Shown here: positions 45,758-56,402 of the stretch, in pieces
Numbering within the stretch: the first letter of the stretch is position 1
Layout of the letters: each line of letters starts with the position of its first letter
Translations under genes and position numbers: made by a program
Source: Tubulanus polymorphus
Taxonomy: Eukaryota; Nemertea; Palaeonemertea; Tubulaniformes; Tubulanidae
DNA length: 64,000 bases
Assembly (NCBI RefSeq): GCF_964204645.1
Contig: NC_134029.1
Span: 9,042,850 to 9,106,849, forward strand
Reading direction: 5' to 3'
Notes under the pieces: model-generated
The model's input: only the letters and a program-made list of their open reading frames with translations
Told to the model about the DNA's origin: nothing
Databases searched by the model: none

Positions 45758-47362
45758 CCTGTCACCTCTAAAACAGATCTATAATTGTCAAATGCCTCAC
45801 GTTCGTTAGTTAAATTCTGGTGTTCGTATCCCGCTGCTTATACTCGATTTGACAATATGGCGCATATACTACACCAGAACTGTATGGATTTGCTACTGCA
45901 GAAAAAAACAGCGCATAATAAAATGGTCACTGGTGATGGAGATGGCAAAACAATTTTAACCCAATCTGTACGATTCCATTCCGGGTTCCATATATTCCGG
46001 GAAATGAAAACAACGAATCTGTTAGTAGGCCTACGTGGAAAAGTAGATACAACGGTTGCCCTGATGAAAAGGTATTGTTCCACGCGTACCTGACTCGTGA
46101 GAAACTAATATGTGATAGCTAGTACTACTTGGCGGTTAGGTAAAAGTGATGTTTCAGATCATTGAACATATGAGCTGCCATTACAAGAGTGTATCCAAAA
46201 TCCGTTCAAGGTTTGCAGCACAAAACGTAACATCCATTAAACGATTCGGTACTGGGGCATAGCCAGGATTACACGTGGACGCGACCCCATCGTCTTTGTA
46301 TTTAAGGATTTCTTTGAAAAAACATCGATGGCGAATCGCGAACTATATTGAGAATTATTGACTCAGGGGCGGATCTAGGATTTTCACAGAGGGGGCGCTC
46401 TTCTAGTCATCCGCTCGAAATATTTGAAAAATTGGTCTGTTTGTCATGCATTCTTAGTGTCTTAACTCACTCCTTGATCATCCTATATATTCAAAATGTA
46501 CCTTGTACTTTGAAATGTAGCAATGGAAAACTGAAACTTATAATACGGAGGGAAATTTTCGAGGGGTGCTGCAGCACCCAGAACACCCTCCCCTCCCCGG
46601 ATCCGCGCTTGTCAGGCCAGAAAACATGTAGTAACATCCAGTAAGCTGGCCACAGGTAAAAACATTGGTTATGTAAAATATTTTTCAAAGCTCCGAAATA
46701 GAGACGAATTTATTTTCGTTACCTTTTTCGCACATTTTCCACAAAAAGTGCTATACCCCTCCACCACAATAACAGGAACACTTGGATCCATTATATACAA
46801 ATGGTCGACATTTATTACTCAAAATCGGCCAGTTCTCTCAACTGCCCCAGCTAAGTCTTAAGTTCTACAAGAATCTATTTGGAAAACCTTCGATTTCCCT
46901 GATTTCAACTCGGCGACAATGACAGTCCCAACATGATTCAGTAATAAAGTAACAGGAAAGTACAGTCATACACGTCAGTAATATAACTTCCTAAACGTTC
47001 ATACATCTAATAGCAGTTGTTCCCCAAAATGTAAGAATTAATAACCTGAACGATTTGATGTTAAATATAAGTACATATAAGTATAAGTGCACTGTATTAT
47101 TCAAGATACATGACCATGAACATAATATGAAGAAGTCCTGCCATAAAATCTTTCATTCGATAAAATCTATTCAAATGAAACCACAACGTTTCGGCTGTTG
47201 ACTAACAGACATCATCAGGTGGAATAACCAGAAACAGACGTGACAAAGCATATAAAGGTCGGGGCCGGTTGCATAGTCATGACATGCATTTGATGGGGAA
47301 AACTTCTCATGGCAAATTCCTATGAAATACAAGAAGACCAACATATAACCATCGCTAAGTGT
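45758..47362. other. Spacer between Ig/FN3 genes A and B
   Basis: Upstream flank of A (45775-46110) matches upstream of B (51470-51750), for example GGTCACTGGTGATGGAGATG. Then come repeat fragments (46250, 46363-46612) and the duplicated 3' flank of B (46662-47270). No gene seen. Confidence 0.65.
46363..46612. mobile_element. TIR element, GGGGCGGATCCA family, copy b
   Basis: Begins CAGGGGCGGATCTAGGATTT and ends CCCCGGATCCGCGCTTG. About 250 bases, in the spacer between the Ig/FN3 genes. Confidence 0.65.
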
Positions 47363-50300
47363 TTAATTCAAAAGAGCACACGAACTTTTTTTTGATCGTA
47401 ATGCTTTGAACATATTTTCATTTATAAGCGTACCCCCAATTTTTCTTCCGTAAACTATCGTTAAAAGTATGACGAATAGAACTATAGCCATTACCCCGCA
47501 GACGATCAGAATGACGTCACGATCAATATTGTCTAATATTCCTTCTACAATAAAAAAAAAGGCGAAACGTACAAAAAGTACGTAGCCGTGAGAATGTAGA
47601 GATTCCGGCATGCAAACTGTACCTTCCACTTTGATGGCGGTAACGTGTCTCGAATATAGGATGTTGCCATCATCGTCAACTGACTTAACTCTATAACTGT
47701 AGAAGCCGTCGCCATTGATGCGTGCCTGCATCTGTCCAATCAACGACGAGAAATTGTACGTCATACAGCATTCAGTTGTAGCTGCAGTCTGATTGCCTAC
47801 GCAGCAAGCCAGAACACTGACAGTGAAGTGTTGTTTGATAGGTCCCGGTACGCTTACTGTCAATTTCTTGGCGGATTGGAAAATAACTACTGAATCAACT
47901 AACTTCAGAGTCGAAGGCGATTCTGATGTCAAAGGCGCCTTATCTGAAATTTCATGGTGGAGGTTATCTTATAAATAGGTATATGTAATATGGTGACGAA
48001 CTGAATGGGGTACCCGCACCGCCACTGTGGAAATCGAGGATACCACGTATGGCAGGCGAGGATTCATCCGCGTCCGAATTCTTCTACATTTCAATTAAAA
48101 CTGAATGAACTTTTCTCAGAAATGAATCAAGTATTTATATAAGAACTATACCGATATATGAGTATGAAAATGAATTTATTGTATATTTGGTGGGTGCTGT
48201 GATAATATATGGATTCGGGAGTCGAAAAATTCCACTGAAAATGACCTATATTTTTTGACAAGACCTATTGCTCGTCACGCCATCTAGTGGGATAGGTGGT
48301 GTTGCGGGTTCCCTATTGAATCACAATATAGGCGTTCAATACATACCTTCGGTCTTGACGAAAATTGACTCAGATGGATAAGCAGTCGAATAACTCGATA
48401 GAGAATACCGGCCTTTAACCCTGATTTCGTATTTACTGGATGGATGCAAACCACTCAAATGTGTCTCAATTACTGCAGAGTAACTTTCTCGGGTATTTGC
48501 GAGGATAGGTGTATTCGTCCAATTAGCGCTTCCCACCAGACGGTATTCAACCAAAAAAATCTTACTTCGCTGTGAAGAAAATGTGACCCATGAGATCCGA
48601 GCTGCTTCGGAGGTCACAGATAAGATTTGCAGGTTTTTTGCTAAAATCTGGGATGCTAGAAAAGAAATATGACAAATGAAGCCGGTTCCCTTGCCGTACT
48701 GCATGTCTTTTTCTCAAGTAACATTACATCAAAAAAATTCACAAAATGTATGTTTTCATGAAGAAAAGTTGCTATTTCTTTTCGCAAGATTCGTTTTTCG
48801 CATTTATTTGTTTGTATGATTCTGATTTTCGGAAGGGAAAAAATTGTTTTCTAGCGTCGAGAACGCTAAATCTATGTTTCAACTATATCTTTATTTGAAA
48901 GCACTAAGATATTATCAATCAAAGGAAATTAGTTGGAATAAATTTCCCAGGCTCTAACGTACTCGGGCGTTCACATTAGAAACATCATATATGTATGTTC
49001 ATTATATCATCTCGCAACAAGCAAAGTCAACGGACCAAAATAAGGCATAAGCAATGACATTGATATGCACCAGTTTCAGTGATCGTCCTTACCTGGAGCG
49101 ATTAACTGTATATTGAAATACGAACGCAAAAGAGTCGTCGTATTCTGAAGATAACATGAATAATTTCTATAATCATCCAGTGTAATTGCCTCTATCCGTA
49201 TTCTCCGTTGCCCATAGAATTCTTTCTTTCCACGTCGGACTCCCCAGTTCGTAGGTCTGACTCTAACGACGCGTTTTTTACTGACTCGACAGCCCCTGAA
49301 TAGCGGACGATCGGCGGTTCCACAAAATAAATCGGTTACGTCATCCGTGTTCATTTGATGATAGAATATTTTGAATTCAGCCTTGTCTCCGATGAAGTAT
49401 TTTCGTATCAATCTTGATGCCGGAGTGTATATATTTGGTGGTTCTGATGAGAGCAAAAATATGTTCGCTTGGAACGGAAGTCGTTTTGAAAAAATTAAAT
49501 CAAATGGCCCGGTATTAGCCACCAATAAACTGACAGAATGGTATGCAAAAAAATTAATCTAACTTGATTGACGAATGAATAAGATAGACTCAATGAAAAA
49601 GAACTTACTGTCACACGGCACTAACTTTTTCCGATCGTTTTTACAGAATACTTTAACCGTAATATCGCGTTCGTCGTATCCCGCTCTGTTCTCTTTATAA
49701 CACATGTACCGACCGCTGTCGTTTACTGCAATAGCGGGGAAAACGAGCTTGCTTTTATTGTCGATTCTGACTGGTTCCACGGATATCGGCCCTTCCTCCC
49801 TGATCCAGTTGTAAATCAATGGTTTCAGAACGTACGAATAATCACCATTACAGATGAGTACCAATTCATGTCCTCTTTCCACGATGATCGTCCGGTCGAC
49901 GGCGTCTCTATCCCATTTAAATCTGGTTGAGGCTACCGCGATTTCTGCTTCGTCCGGACCATCTAGAAATTGTAATTGAATGGTAAATGGATGGTGAATT
50001 AAGACAGTGTTCATGAAGACTATGATTTTGACTATTACCTATCTAAGGAATAATGTAATTTTTTAGATATACTATTTAGGTAAACTGATACAGTATAAAT
50101 AATCAAGAAAATCAAGAACGTATGCCCGTTTCTTCATTTGGACTGTTTTTAATCAAGAAATAAAGAATTATATCCTTTCTCATTAAGTTTTATTCAATAT
50201 CTCTTCAGTGTTCAGTATACGTAAACGTATGATGATTTACCGATTACTGGAACTTCCACTGATGCTAACACGATGTCATTATATTTACACACCCAAGTTC

Positions 50301-51454
50301 CGCCATAGTTACGCATCATTTTGCGCGTATAAATTCCATACATCCGCTTCCGAGCCCATGCCCGTTCACAATCACCATAGATATCGTGGTAGTAATGAAA
50401 ATAATCTTTTCTCGTCTGTGCATAGAAATAATCGTTATTGAATATAATGAATAAGCCTTGCAACTTTAGTCTTTCAAGTTATAGGTAAGTTTTATTAATC
50501 TAATAGCTAGGACGATTAAGAACACTATACGTCGTAAGAAATGTTTCGAAAAATTTTACGACTTATGCCATTGTTTATCTGAAAAAATTTGATTCGTCGT
50601 TACATACTTCAAGGTGTGACGTGGACGTAGGTTTCATTATCATTTATATGACATAGCCTTTATCTCCAAAATGGGTATGGCATACAAGTGAATAAAAATT
50701 AACTCATCCAAGGAGCTACAATAGCTAAATTCAGTGGACTTACTTCGCATTCCATTCTAGTGTAATTGACTTCATACGTTGTGATGTTATCGCGAATTTG
50801 AACCAAGGAGATCTGTTCACCGCAAAAATCTTCCTTGTTATCGACAACACAATGGATCCATGCTTCCTCGCCCCATATGGTTTCTTCTGCAGGTTTCACT
50901 CGCATAGACATCTTTGAGAACGGTTTACAATCATCATCGGGCCCTACATCTAATAGGGACCAAAATGCCAACTATATTGGGTGATTTCCTCAATTTTAGG
51001 GTCGACTTCTTTTTACTCGATGGTTCAATTGTGGTCAACTCAATCTTAATTTTTAATTATTTCAATTCTGCACTACGATTAAAATTTGGAACAGGTTTTG
51101 GAGCATTAAATACCCTCTAGCTTTATCTTTGAATAAGTAGAATAACACCTTAGAAATTGGTTCTTTCTAGAAATATCAAGGTTCAGATCATGAATGTGGC
51201 ATGGTGTGGTCGAGTTGTATAGCTGTCGGCCATTCATGGCCTAATCAACCCAGGGTTTATGTTTTCTATTTCTGGTTGAGACAGAGTGTCCCCTAGACTG
51301 GCTCGTAATTGTCATGTGACAAAAAGAAATGAACCTGTCAATAATGTTCTCAGTGCAAGTCTAAAGAAAATGTAAAAATATAGAATTACTTACTTAGGAC
51401 CTCTACCACACATATGAATAACCATACAATAATAACAGTTTCGAAACAATTCAT
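47363..51454 (-). CDS. Single-pass Ig/FN3 receptor, gene B (tandem paralogue of A)
   Basis: Complete, 668 residues. Exons: 51454-51394, 50949-50744, 50463-50241, 49962-49609, 49443-49093, 48655-48347, 47943-47623, 47544-47363. Six of the eight exons have exactly the lengths of gene A (61, 206, 354, 351, 309, 321), with the same phases and domain order: leader, three Ig-like domains, FN3, Cys-rich module, membrane helix, short tail. Exons 2, 5, 6 and 7 are very similar to A. Exon 3, the second half of the outermost Ig domain, is the most changed (QGLFIIFNNDYFY against GPRFIRFTYAYFY; CERAWARKRMYG against CDWGWRQTYG). Tails differ too (SKKSSCALLN against SEQRFFS). The last intron is only 78 bases, has a weak GTACAG donor and is open in frame, so an unspliced isoform would still be membrane-bound. 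Confidence 0.88.
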
Positions 51455-53012
51455 CCTGTCATATATCTACATATACATAACGGTCATCAGTTCGTGATCA
51501 GTTTAATTCTAGTGTTCGTATTGCTGATTATACTCGATTTGTTAATATGGCGCATATATACAACTGTATACGCGAACTGTGTGTGTTTGCTATTGCAGAA
51601 AGCCGCAAAAGGGTCACTGGTGATGGAGATGCCAAAATAATTCTAAGCCAATATGTACGTTAATTGGTATAGTGGTAAATTAGATACACGGGTAGACCTA
51701 ATGAAAAGCCAATGTACACGCACCTGACACGTGAGCAACTAATGTGGACGCTGCATTTCAACTCCTGTGACCAGAACTAGCAAATGGCCGATCACGTCGA
51801 GTAGAAGAAATGTAACCGATTTCCCTGACGGCGCAAATGCTGTTTTAGAGTATGGAACTTGTCAGCGGCTATTACTCGATTGATATTCATCAATATTCAC
51901 CCGATGTATCGGATGAATATTAATGGTCCCAATTTTTCCTTCTCGTTTTTCTAAGAAATTTATTCTGTCAGATATTTAGTCAGATTTTTTAAGTCGGAAA
52001 CTCGCCGAAAAAAATATTTTTGGTCCAAAATGAAATATCAGTGAAAATCACACATCGAAAGTCGGAGGGTAATTTTCATCTCAATTGCAGTTTGCATTCT
52101 TCCCGTTCCGACCCCTGTTCCTGGCTTGAAATCGACGACACATGTCAAAAGTCGTTATTCTAGTTATGCTCGTGCATTAAAATACAAAAAGTAAACCCGA
52201 AATGTTTCAGTGTTTTTAAATAATTTTTGCAGATCTTGATTTTTCCGTTAATAACAGAAATTAATCCTTAAGTCGTAGTTTTCAGGAAAAGGCTCGAAAT
52301 CTGGCTTATGTCAAATCTTAAGTCGGAGGATTTTCCTTGATCCCAAAAGATCCGACTTACGCAAGGTTTACTGTATTCTTTTCTCAGGTCATTATAAAAG
52401 ATTAGGTACTGGGGCGTAGCCAGGATTTTCTGTGTAACTGGTTCAGTTTTTGAGAAAGTGGAACTTGCACATCCTACCTTTGTTGAAAGAAGTCGCGATG
52501 CTGACAAGAGGGTCTTGGGGCCCCTGAGAATTTTTAAAAAGAAAAGAGACAAGGAAGTAACTTTTCAAAGGGTGAAAGTAAAACAAAATGTATCCTTTAA
52601 TCTTCAAAGAATATTTTGGGGCCGAAATACAATGTAACTCTTTTTTGGTGGGAAGTGCAAAAAATCTCCCCGCTATCTATCTAGGCTACGCCTCTGATAT
52701 GTGTGCTGCCTATATTCGAGTAACTGGGTCTAACGCATGTTCATCTTTTTGTAGTGCATCTTGGTTGAGAAGGTTTATGCAAGAACATATGGACATGCAG
52801 TAGTTGATTTGAATGTTCACGTTACACCTACATGATAAGTTTAATAATTACATCATATGATAGTTAAGACAATAAAAGATTGACGGAATTAATTTCACGT
52901 CAAATGAACTTTACTATCTAGCTTCAAGTAGTTTCTGTTGAGTTACAACATTTCTTCAGCGTGCAAAAATCGAGTACTTTTATTATGTAGTATATTTCCA
53001 TTCGTGATTTCG
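51455..53012. other. Spacer between Ig/FN3 gene B and the PAN/LamG gene
   Basis: Holds the duplicated upstream flank of gene B, a pogo-like fragment (right end TTACGCAAGGTTTACTGTA, 52358-52376) and the TIR element at 52408-52697. No gene seen. Confidence 0.55.
52408..52697. mobile_element. TIR element, GGGGCGTAGCCAGG family
   Basis: Begins ACTGGGGCGTAGCCAGGATT and ends CTAGGCTACGCCTCTGAT, an inverted pair. A matching left-end fragment is at about 46250. Confidence 0.65.
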
Positions 53013-53620
53013 CTAACCCAAAATTTCCATTGTAAAATTATCGATAACTGCCTTATCTGAAATTTTCACCTTGAACAGAATTTCTTTATTTCTGGAAGTG
53101 ACTATGGATTCTTTCGCTGTCACTTCACTAATATAAGTCGGTGAAGTGGTCGTATTATGTTTCAATCTTACATCGTTGACGTACAGAATCCCGTCAGTGC
53201 ATCTCACCATTACCCATTTCGAACCGCTGACTAGTTTTCGATCAACCAGGTAGTAATTCATTCTTTTCGATGGTAAACTCATACACCCAGCTTCGTATTT
53301 ACCATGCTTCCAGATTGCCATGACGTATTTGGTGTAAATGCGCACGATTCCATCAGTCGCGCGGATGAAAAACGAAATCGAGTAGTTCTTCATACCGGTA
53401 GTGATTTCATCTGTTTTACTGCCAAAGCGCAGGTAAATACGGGACTCTGGAGACAATAGAGCCTGGCTCATATTGATACCCTCGGTCAGAGTAGGTTTGA
53501 CTGTGTTTCGACCGTCATCTGCGGTCATATTCGTTCCCTCTCCGAACACGATACCTCGGTCCGCGTCGATTTTTTCAAAATCGAAAAAATAGTGGAATCT
53601 GCGCAACGATGCTCCTGCAC
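53013..53620 (-). CDS. Terminal exon encoding a putative LamG-like (ConA-fold) domain
   Basis: A 202-codon exon (with stop) opening at acceptor TTTTCAG|GTGCAGG and ending MEILG-stop. Pattern: FHYFFDFEKIDADRG, then NYSISFFIRATDG, then SGSKWVMVRCTDG and LYVNDVRLKH. The order (D-F-E start, SISF-hydrophobic-R strand, W-V strand followed by LYV-N) resembles LamG-3/concanavalin-like domains, but I call the fold tentatively. Several sequons (NMT, NTT, NYS) fit an extracellular product. It starts in phase 1, whereas the PAN exon upstream ends in phase 0, so the two cannot be joined directly; an exon with length 1 mod 3 must lie between, or they are separate genes. Confidence 0.6.
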
Positions 53621-53696
53621 CTGAAAATTGTTTTGGACAAATCGAACACCCTCATTGACCTTGAGTTTTATATTTTTTTCATTTCAGTGGTACATA

Positions 53697-53868
53697 CAGT
53701 GGAACCTCGTTAATGCAAATCCTATGGGAAAAGCCGGTGACCTTGTATCAAATGTTCGTATTATCCGAACCTAAATTGATTTGAATATCGTAGTTAAGAC
53801 ATGCTGGAAATCGTCGTAAATACCTGCTTTCTTCTCAAATAGAATCGTATCAACGAGGTTCGCAACTG
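53697..53868. mobile_element. pogo/Tigger-like MITE
   Basis: Begins CAGTGGAACCTCGTTAATGC and ends CAACGAGGTTCGCAACTG; both sides are flanked by TA, the expected target duplication. It lies between the PAN and LamG-like exons. Confidence 0.8.
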
Positions 53869-54129
53869 TATGTAGATTTGGAGCTTTACTGAAAGGTTAC
53901 CATACATAGGCATGGTCGAGTTGTAGAAGAGAAACTATTCTTACCGTTTTGTTCTTTCTTGAGAAATCTTTTTTTATTTATCTGAATAAAGAATAAGCAA
54001 AGATGTCGTTAGGTAATCTTATCATAATTTCACCGAATTGGTTAAGAGAAGAAGAGGGTCATCATTGCTACGCAGATTTAGATTTACACATATACGACAA
54101 TCTGTATAACCACTGGCCAATCAAGTAGA

Positions 54130-54210
54130 CTAGCTCTATTGGTCTACTGGTTAGCACGCTTGCTTTCTACTTAAAGACCTAGGTCGATCCCCGGGCCGGT
54201 GAGTGCCCGT
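54130..54210 (+). repeat. tRNA-like sequence (SINE head)
   Basis: GCTCTATTGGTCTACTGGTT resembles an A-box region and AGGTCGATCCCCGGGCC a B-box/T-arm about 35 bases later. The acceptor stem does not pair well and no CCA-side match is clear, so it is better seen as a Pol III-derived repeat than a functional tRNA. Confidence 0.5.
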
Positions 54211-54479
54211 AATTTCACTGTCACTCCTCTTTATCGTTACATTGGTGGAGAACCTGAATGATTTTGGTAATACCTCACCATGCATGGGCAACAGGATAAA
54301 GAAATTATTATAATGATATATATACATAATATAAATAATTTATAGTAATATATGATATATATAAAAACCCGAGGATAGCCGAAATTAGAGGAGGGCAGCG
54401 TTACGCATATGCGACAAGCTGTAACCACTTGGAGCGGGATCTTAACAATAGTAGAATAGTACGCAGATACGATGCATTT

Positions 54480-54860
54480 CTATGTAAATTATATACGATC
54501 GTAAAGATTTACTATTCTATCGCTATCCAAAAAAGGTTTTCTACTATTCTTCTATTCTAAAGGATAGTCAGAATAGTTGGATTTAAAAATACTTAACTAT
54601 TTTACTATTTAATCGACGATTTTTCTGATTATGACCAAAACTATTCTAACGATCGTTATGATCGAGTACGATCGTGATAGAATAGTTACTTTTCTACTAT
54701 TCTATTATTCTAAAGAAATGAAAGAATATAAATAGTAGGATAAGTACGTAGAATAGTAGAATAGTTAACTATTCTTAAAGAAATGAAAAGATAGTAGAAA
54801 AGGTAAGTAGAATAGCAGAATAGTAGAATAGTAAACTATTCAACTATTATAAAATCCCAC
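54480..54860. repeat. Self-complementary ACTATTCT/AGAATAGT low-complexity tract
   Basis: Many interleaved copies of ACTATTCTACTATTC and its complement GAATAGTAGAATAGT, also TATCG/CGATA inserts around GATCGTTATGATCGAG. The left half is mainly one orientation and the right half the other, so the tract can fold on itself. Confidence 0.8.
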
Positions 54861-54973
54861 ACCATTATGCACTGCCACTTCTCTTAGTCGTTACATCATC
54901 ATCGATGACTTGCATATGTCACGATTTCATTATAAGTAAGAATGAAAAAAAATGAGTGTACTGAAATTCTCAC

Positions 54974-55312
54974 CTTGAAGTACTTGATTGTGCTGTTTTT
55001 AATGCTGCACGCGTCGCTTACGTTTACTTCATACAGGCAGCAATTTCCTCTGTCGTTTAAGGACATGGCCGAACATTTTTCCTCATTCATACAATTAGCT
55101 GCGCATTCGACAACGCAGCGAACCTTCCTGTTTCCGATAACGATGTTTTTTTCCCAGTTTAGCGAATTTTTCGCGCCCTGTTCATCGCCTATCGAACATT
55201 CTGGCAGACGAGTAAATTTCTGAAACCGGATCTCGGTCGAAGCTACGGCCGCGACGACGAAGAAAATGACCTGTAAAACGTTGTTCGCAATCATCGTGTT
55301 CAATAGATTCAT
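54974..55312 (-). CDS. First exon of a secreted PAN/apple-domain protein
   Basis: ATG at 55312, or more probably 55294, gives a leader (MIANNVLQVIFFVVAAVAS). It is followed by LPECSIGDEQG and a Cys-rich PAN/apple-like module: CVVECAANCMNEEKCSAMS, then NCCLYEVNVSDACS, ending KYFK at donor AAG|GTGAGA (54974). The C-x3-C-x3-C-x5-C spacing with a hydrophobic CSAMS strand is typical of PAN modules in secreted invertebrate proteins. A LamG-like exon follows 1.35 kb downstream in the same direction. The gap contains a tRNA-like repeat (54130-54210), a pogo-like MITE and an AT-rich palindromic tract, in which I could not find a linking exon. It lies head-to-head with endosulfine, about 1.1 kb apart. 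Confidence 0.65.
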
Positions 55313-56402
55313 ATGTCTCTTTTAAATCCACCGTTGGCCAAAGAACGATAGCAAATGTTGGAAAATGAACAAATCCCTTGGTTTATATATGTTTTACTTA
55401 AGCTTATCTTTAAAAGCAACTCCATCTATTTTCTGTATCCCTGAATGCATCTCGGGCTAACATTTTAATGGTCTCATAACGTGGAGCTTTACAGTTTTGT
55501 CATAAAGCTTCAAACATGAAAATGGAAATAATGGAATATAAACCCATAGGCTATATATCTTTTATAAACTGCTGCTATCTAAAGTGACTAAAGAGTAAGA
55601 TTTTCTCAAATCTTACTTCGGGCCCAAACGCGCCAATCAATCCCAGTATATTCATTGTGACGTTCATCGAGATTACCAATTCTTCAAATAAATTTTCAAC
55701 TCTCCTTCCAGTGACATCAATTTGAAAAAGTGTTCACGGATGGAATCAGGTCGACTCTGTTTTGTAGGGGGTATGGATTTTTCGAATGCGTCTTTATTCA
55801 TTTCTTGATTGAATCCAGGGTTACGTTTCCCAATACATTTCCCCCTCTACAGCACTCCCTCGCAGAATCGTCACCCACAAAAGTTCATAGGCGCTAGCCC
55901 ACAATCTAAGCCAGGCGTAGGTCGGCTTGCGACGCAACGACCCACCGACCTACGCTTCGGGTTGCAACTGCCAGCAGCACCAGTCGCAATAGTCTGGTTA
56001 GGTTTCCCAATACATTTGCCCCTCTAGCACCCGGGCCTCGCCCGCTAGCTCGGACGCAGCCTTCTTCGACTAAAAATCGTCCGGACTTACAAGTGAAAAA
56101 AGCAAAAATGAAAATGGACATGGATAGAAAAATGGTAAATATACGTCATGAGCTCTGATACTTTCTATTATATGTATTTTTAAATTCCGGTGTATTTGAA
56201 TTACGGCATTAAATGCCGACACCGACACCGTCCGGTGTCCGGGTCGAACTTTTTATTTCAGCCGTCGGCAAGCGAGGATTATTTAACAAGACCGTCAACT
56301 AGCGTCACCTAGTAGTCGAAATTCACGTCGCATACCATTTTATGGTGAAATTTTGGAAAATTTCATGAAATTCTGTCCATTTAGTTGTCAATAGCGCCTA
56401 AA
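55313..56402. other. Head-to-head intergenic region of PAN gene and endosulfine
   Basis: Probably contains both promoters. A direct repeat (GTTTCCCAATACATTT at about 55824 and 56005) brackets the left outer arm of a large inverted repeat (55863-55990). GACACCGTCCGGTGTC, a palindrome, lies near 56224. No TATA-type element can be assigned with confidence. Confidence 0.45.
55863..55990. repeat. Outer inverted-repeat arm, left
   Basis: Reverse complement of 57879-57997; shared blocks include TAGGCGCTAGCCCACAATCT and CTTGCGACGCAACGACCCA. The pair brackets endosulfine exon 1 and the inner palindrome. Confidence 0.85.

Noticed and set aside
54130-54210. Functional tRNA gene
   Set aside because: A- and B-box-like words are present but the acceptor and anticodon stems do not pair; better explained as a SINE head.
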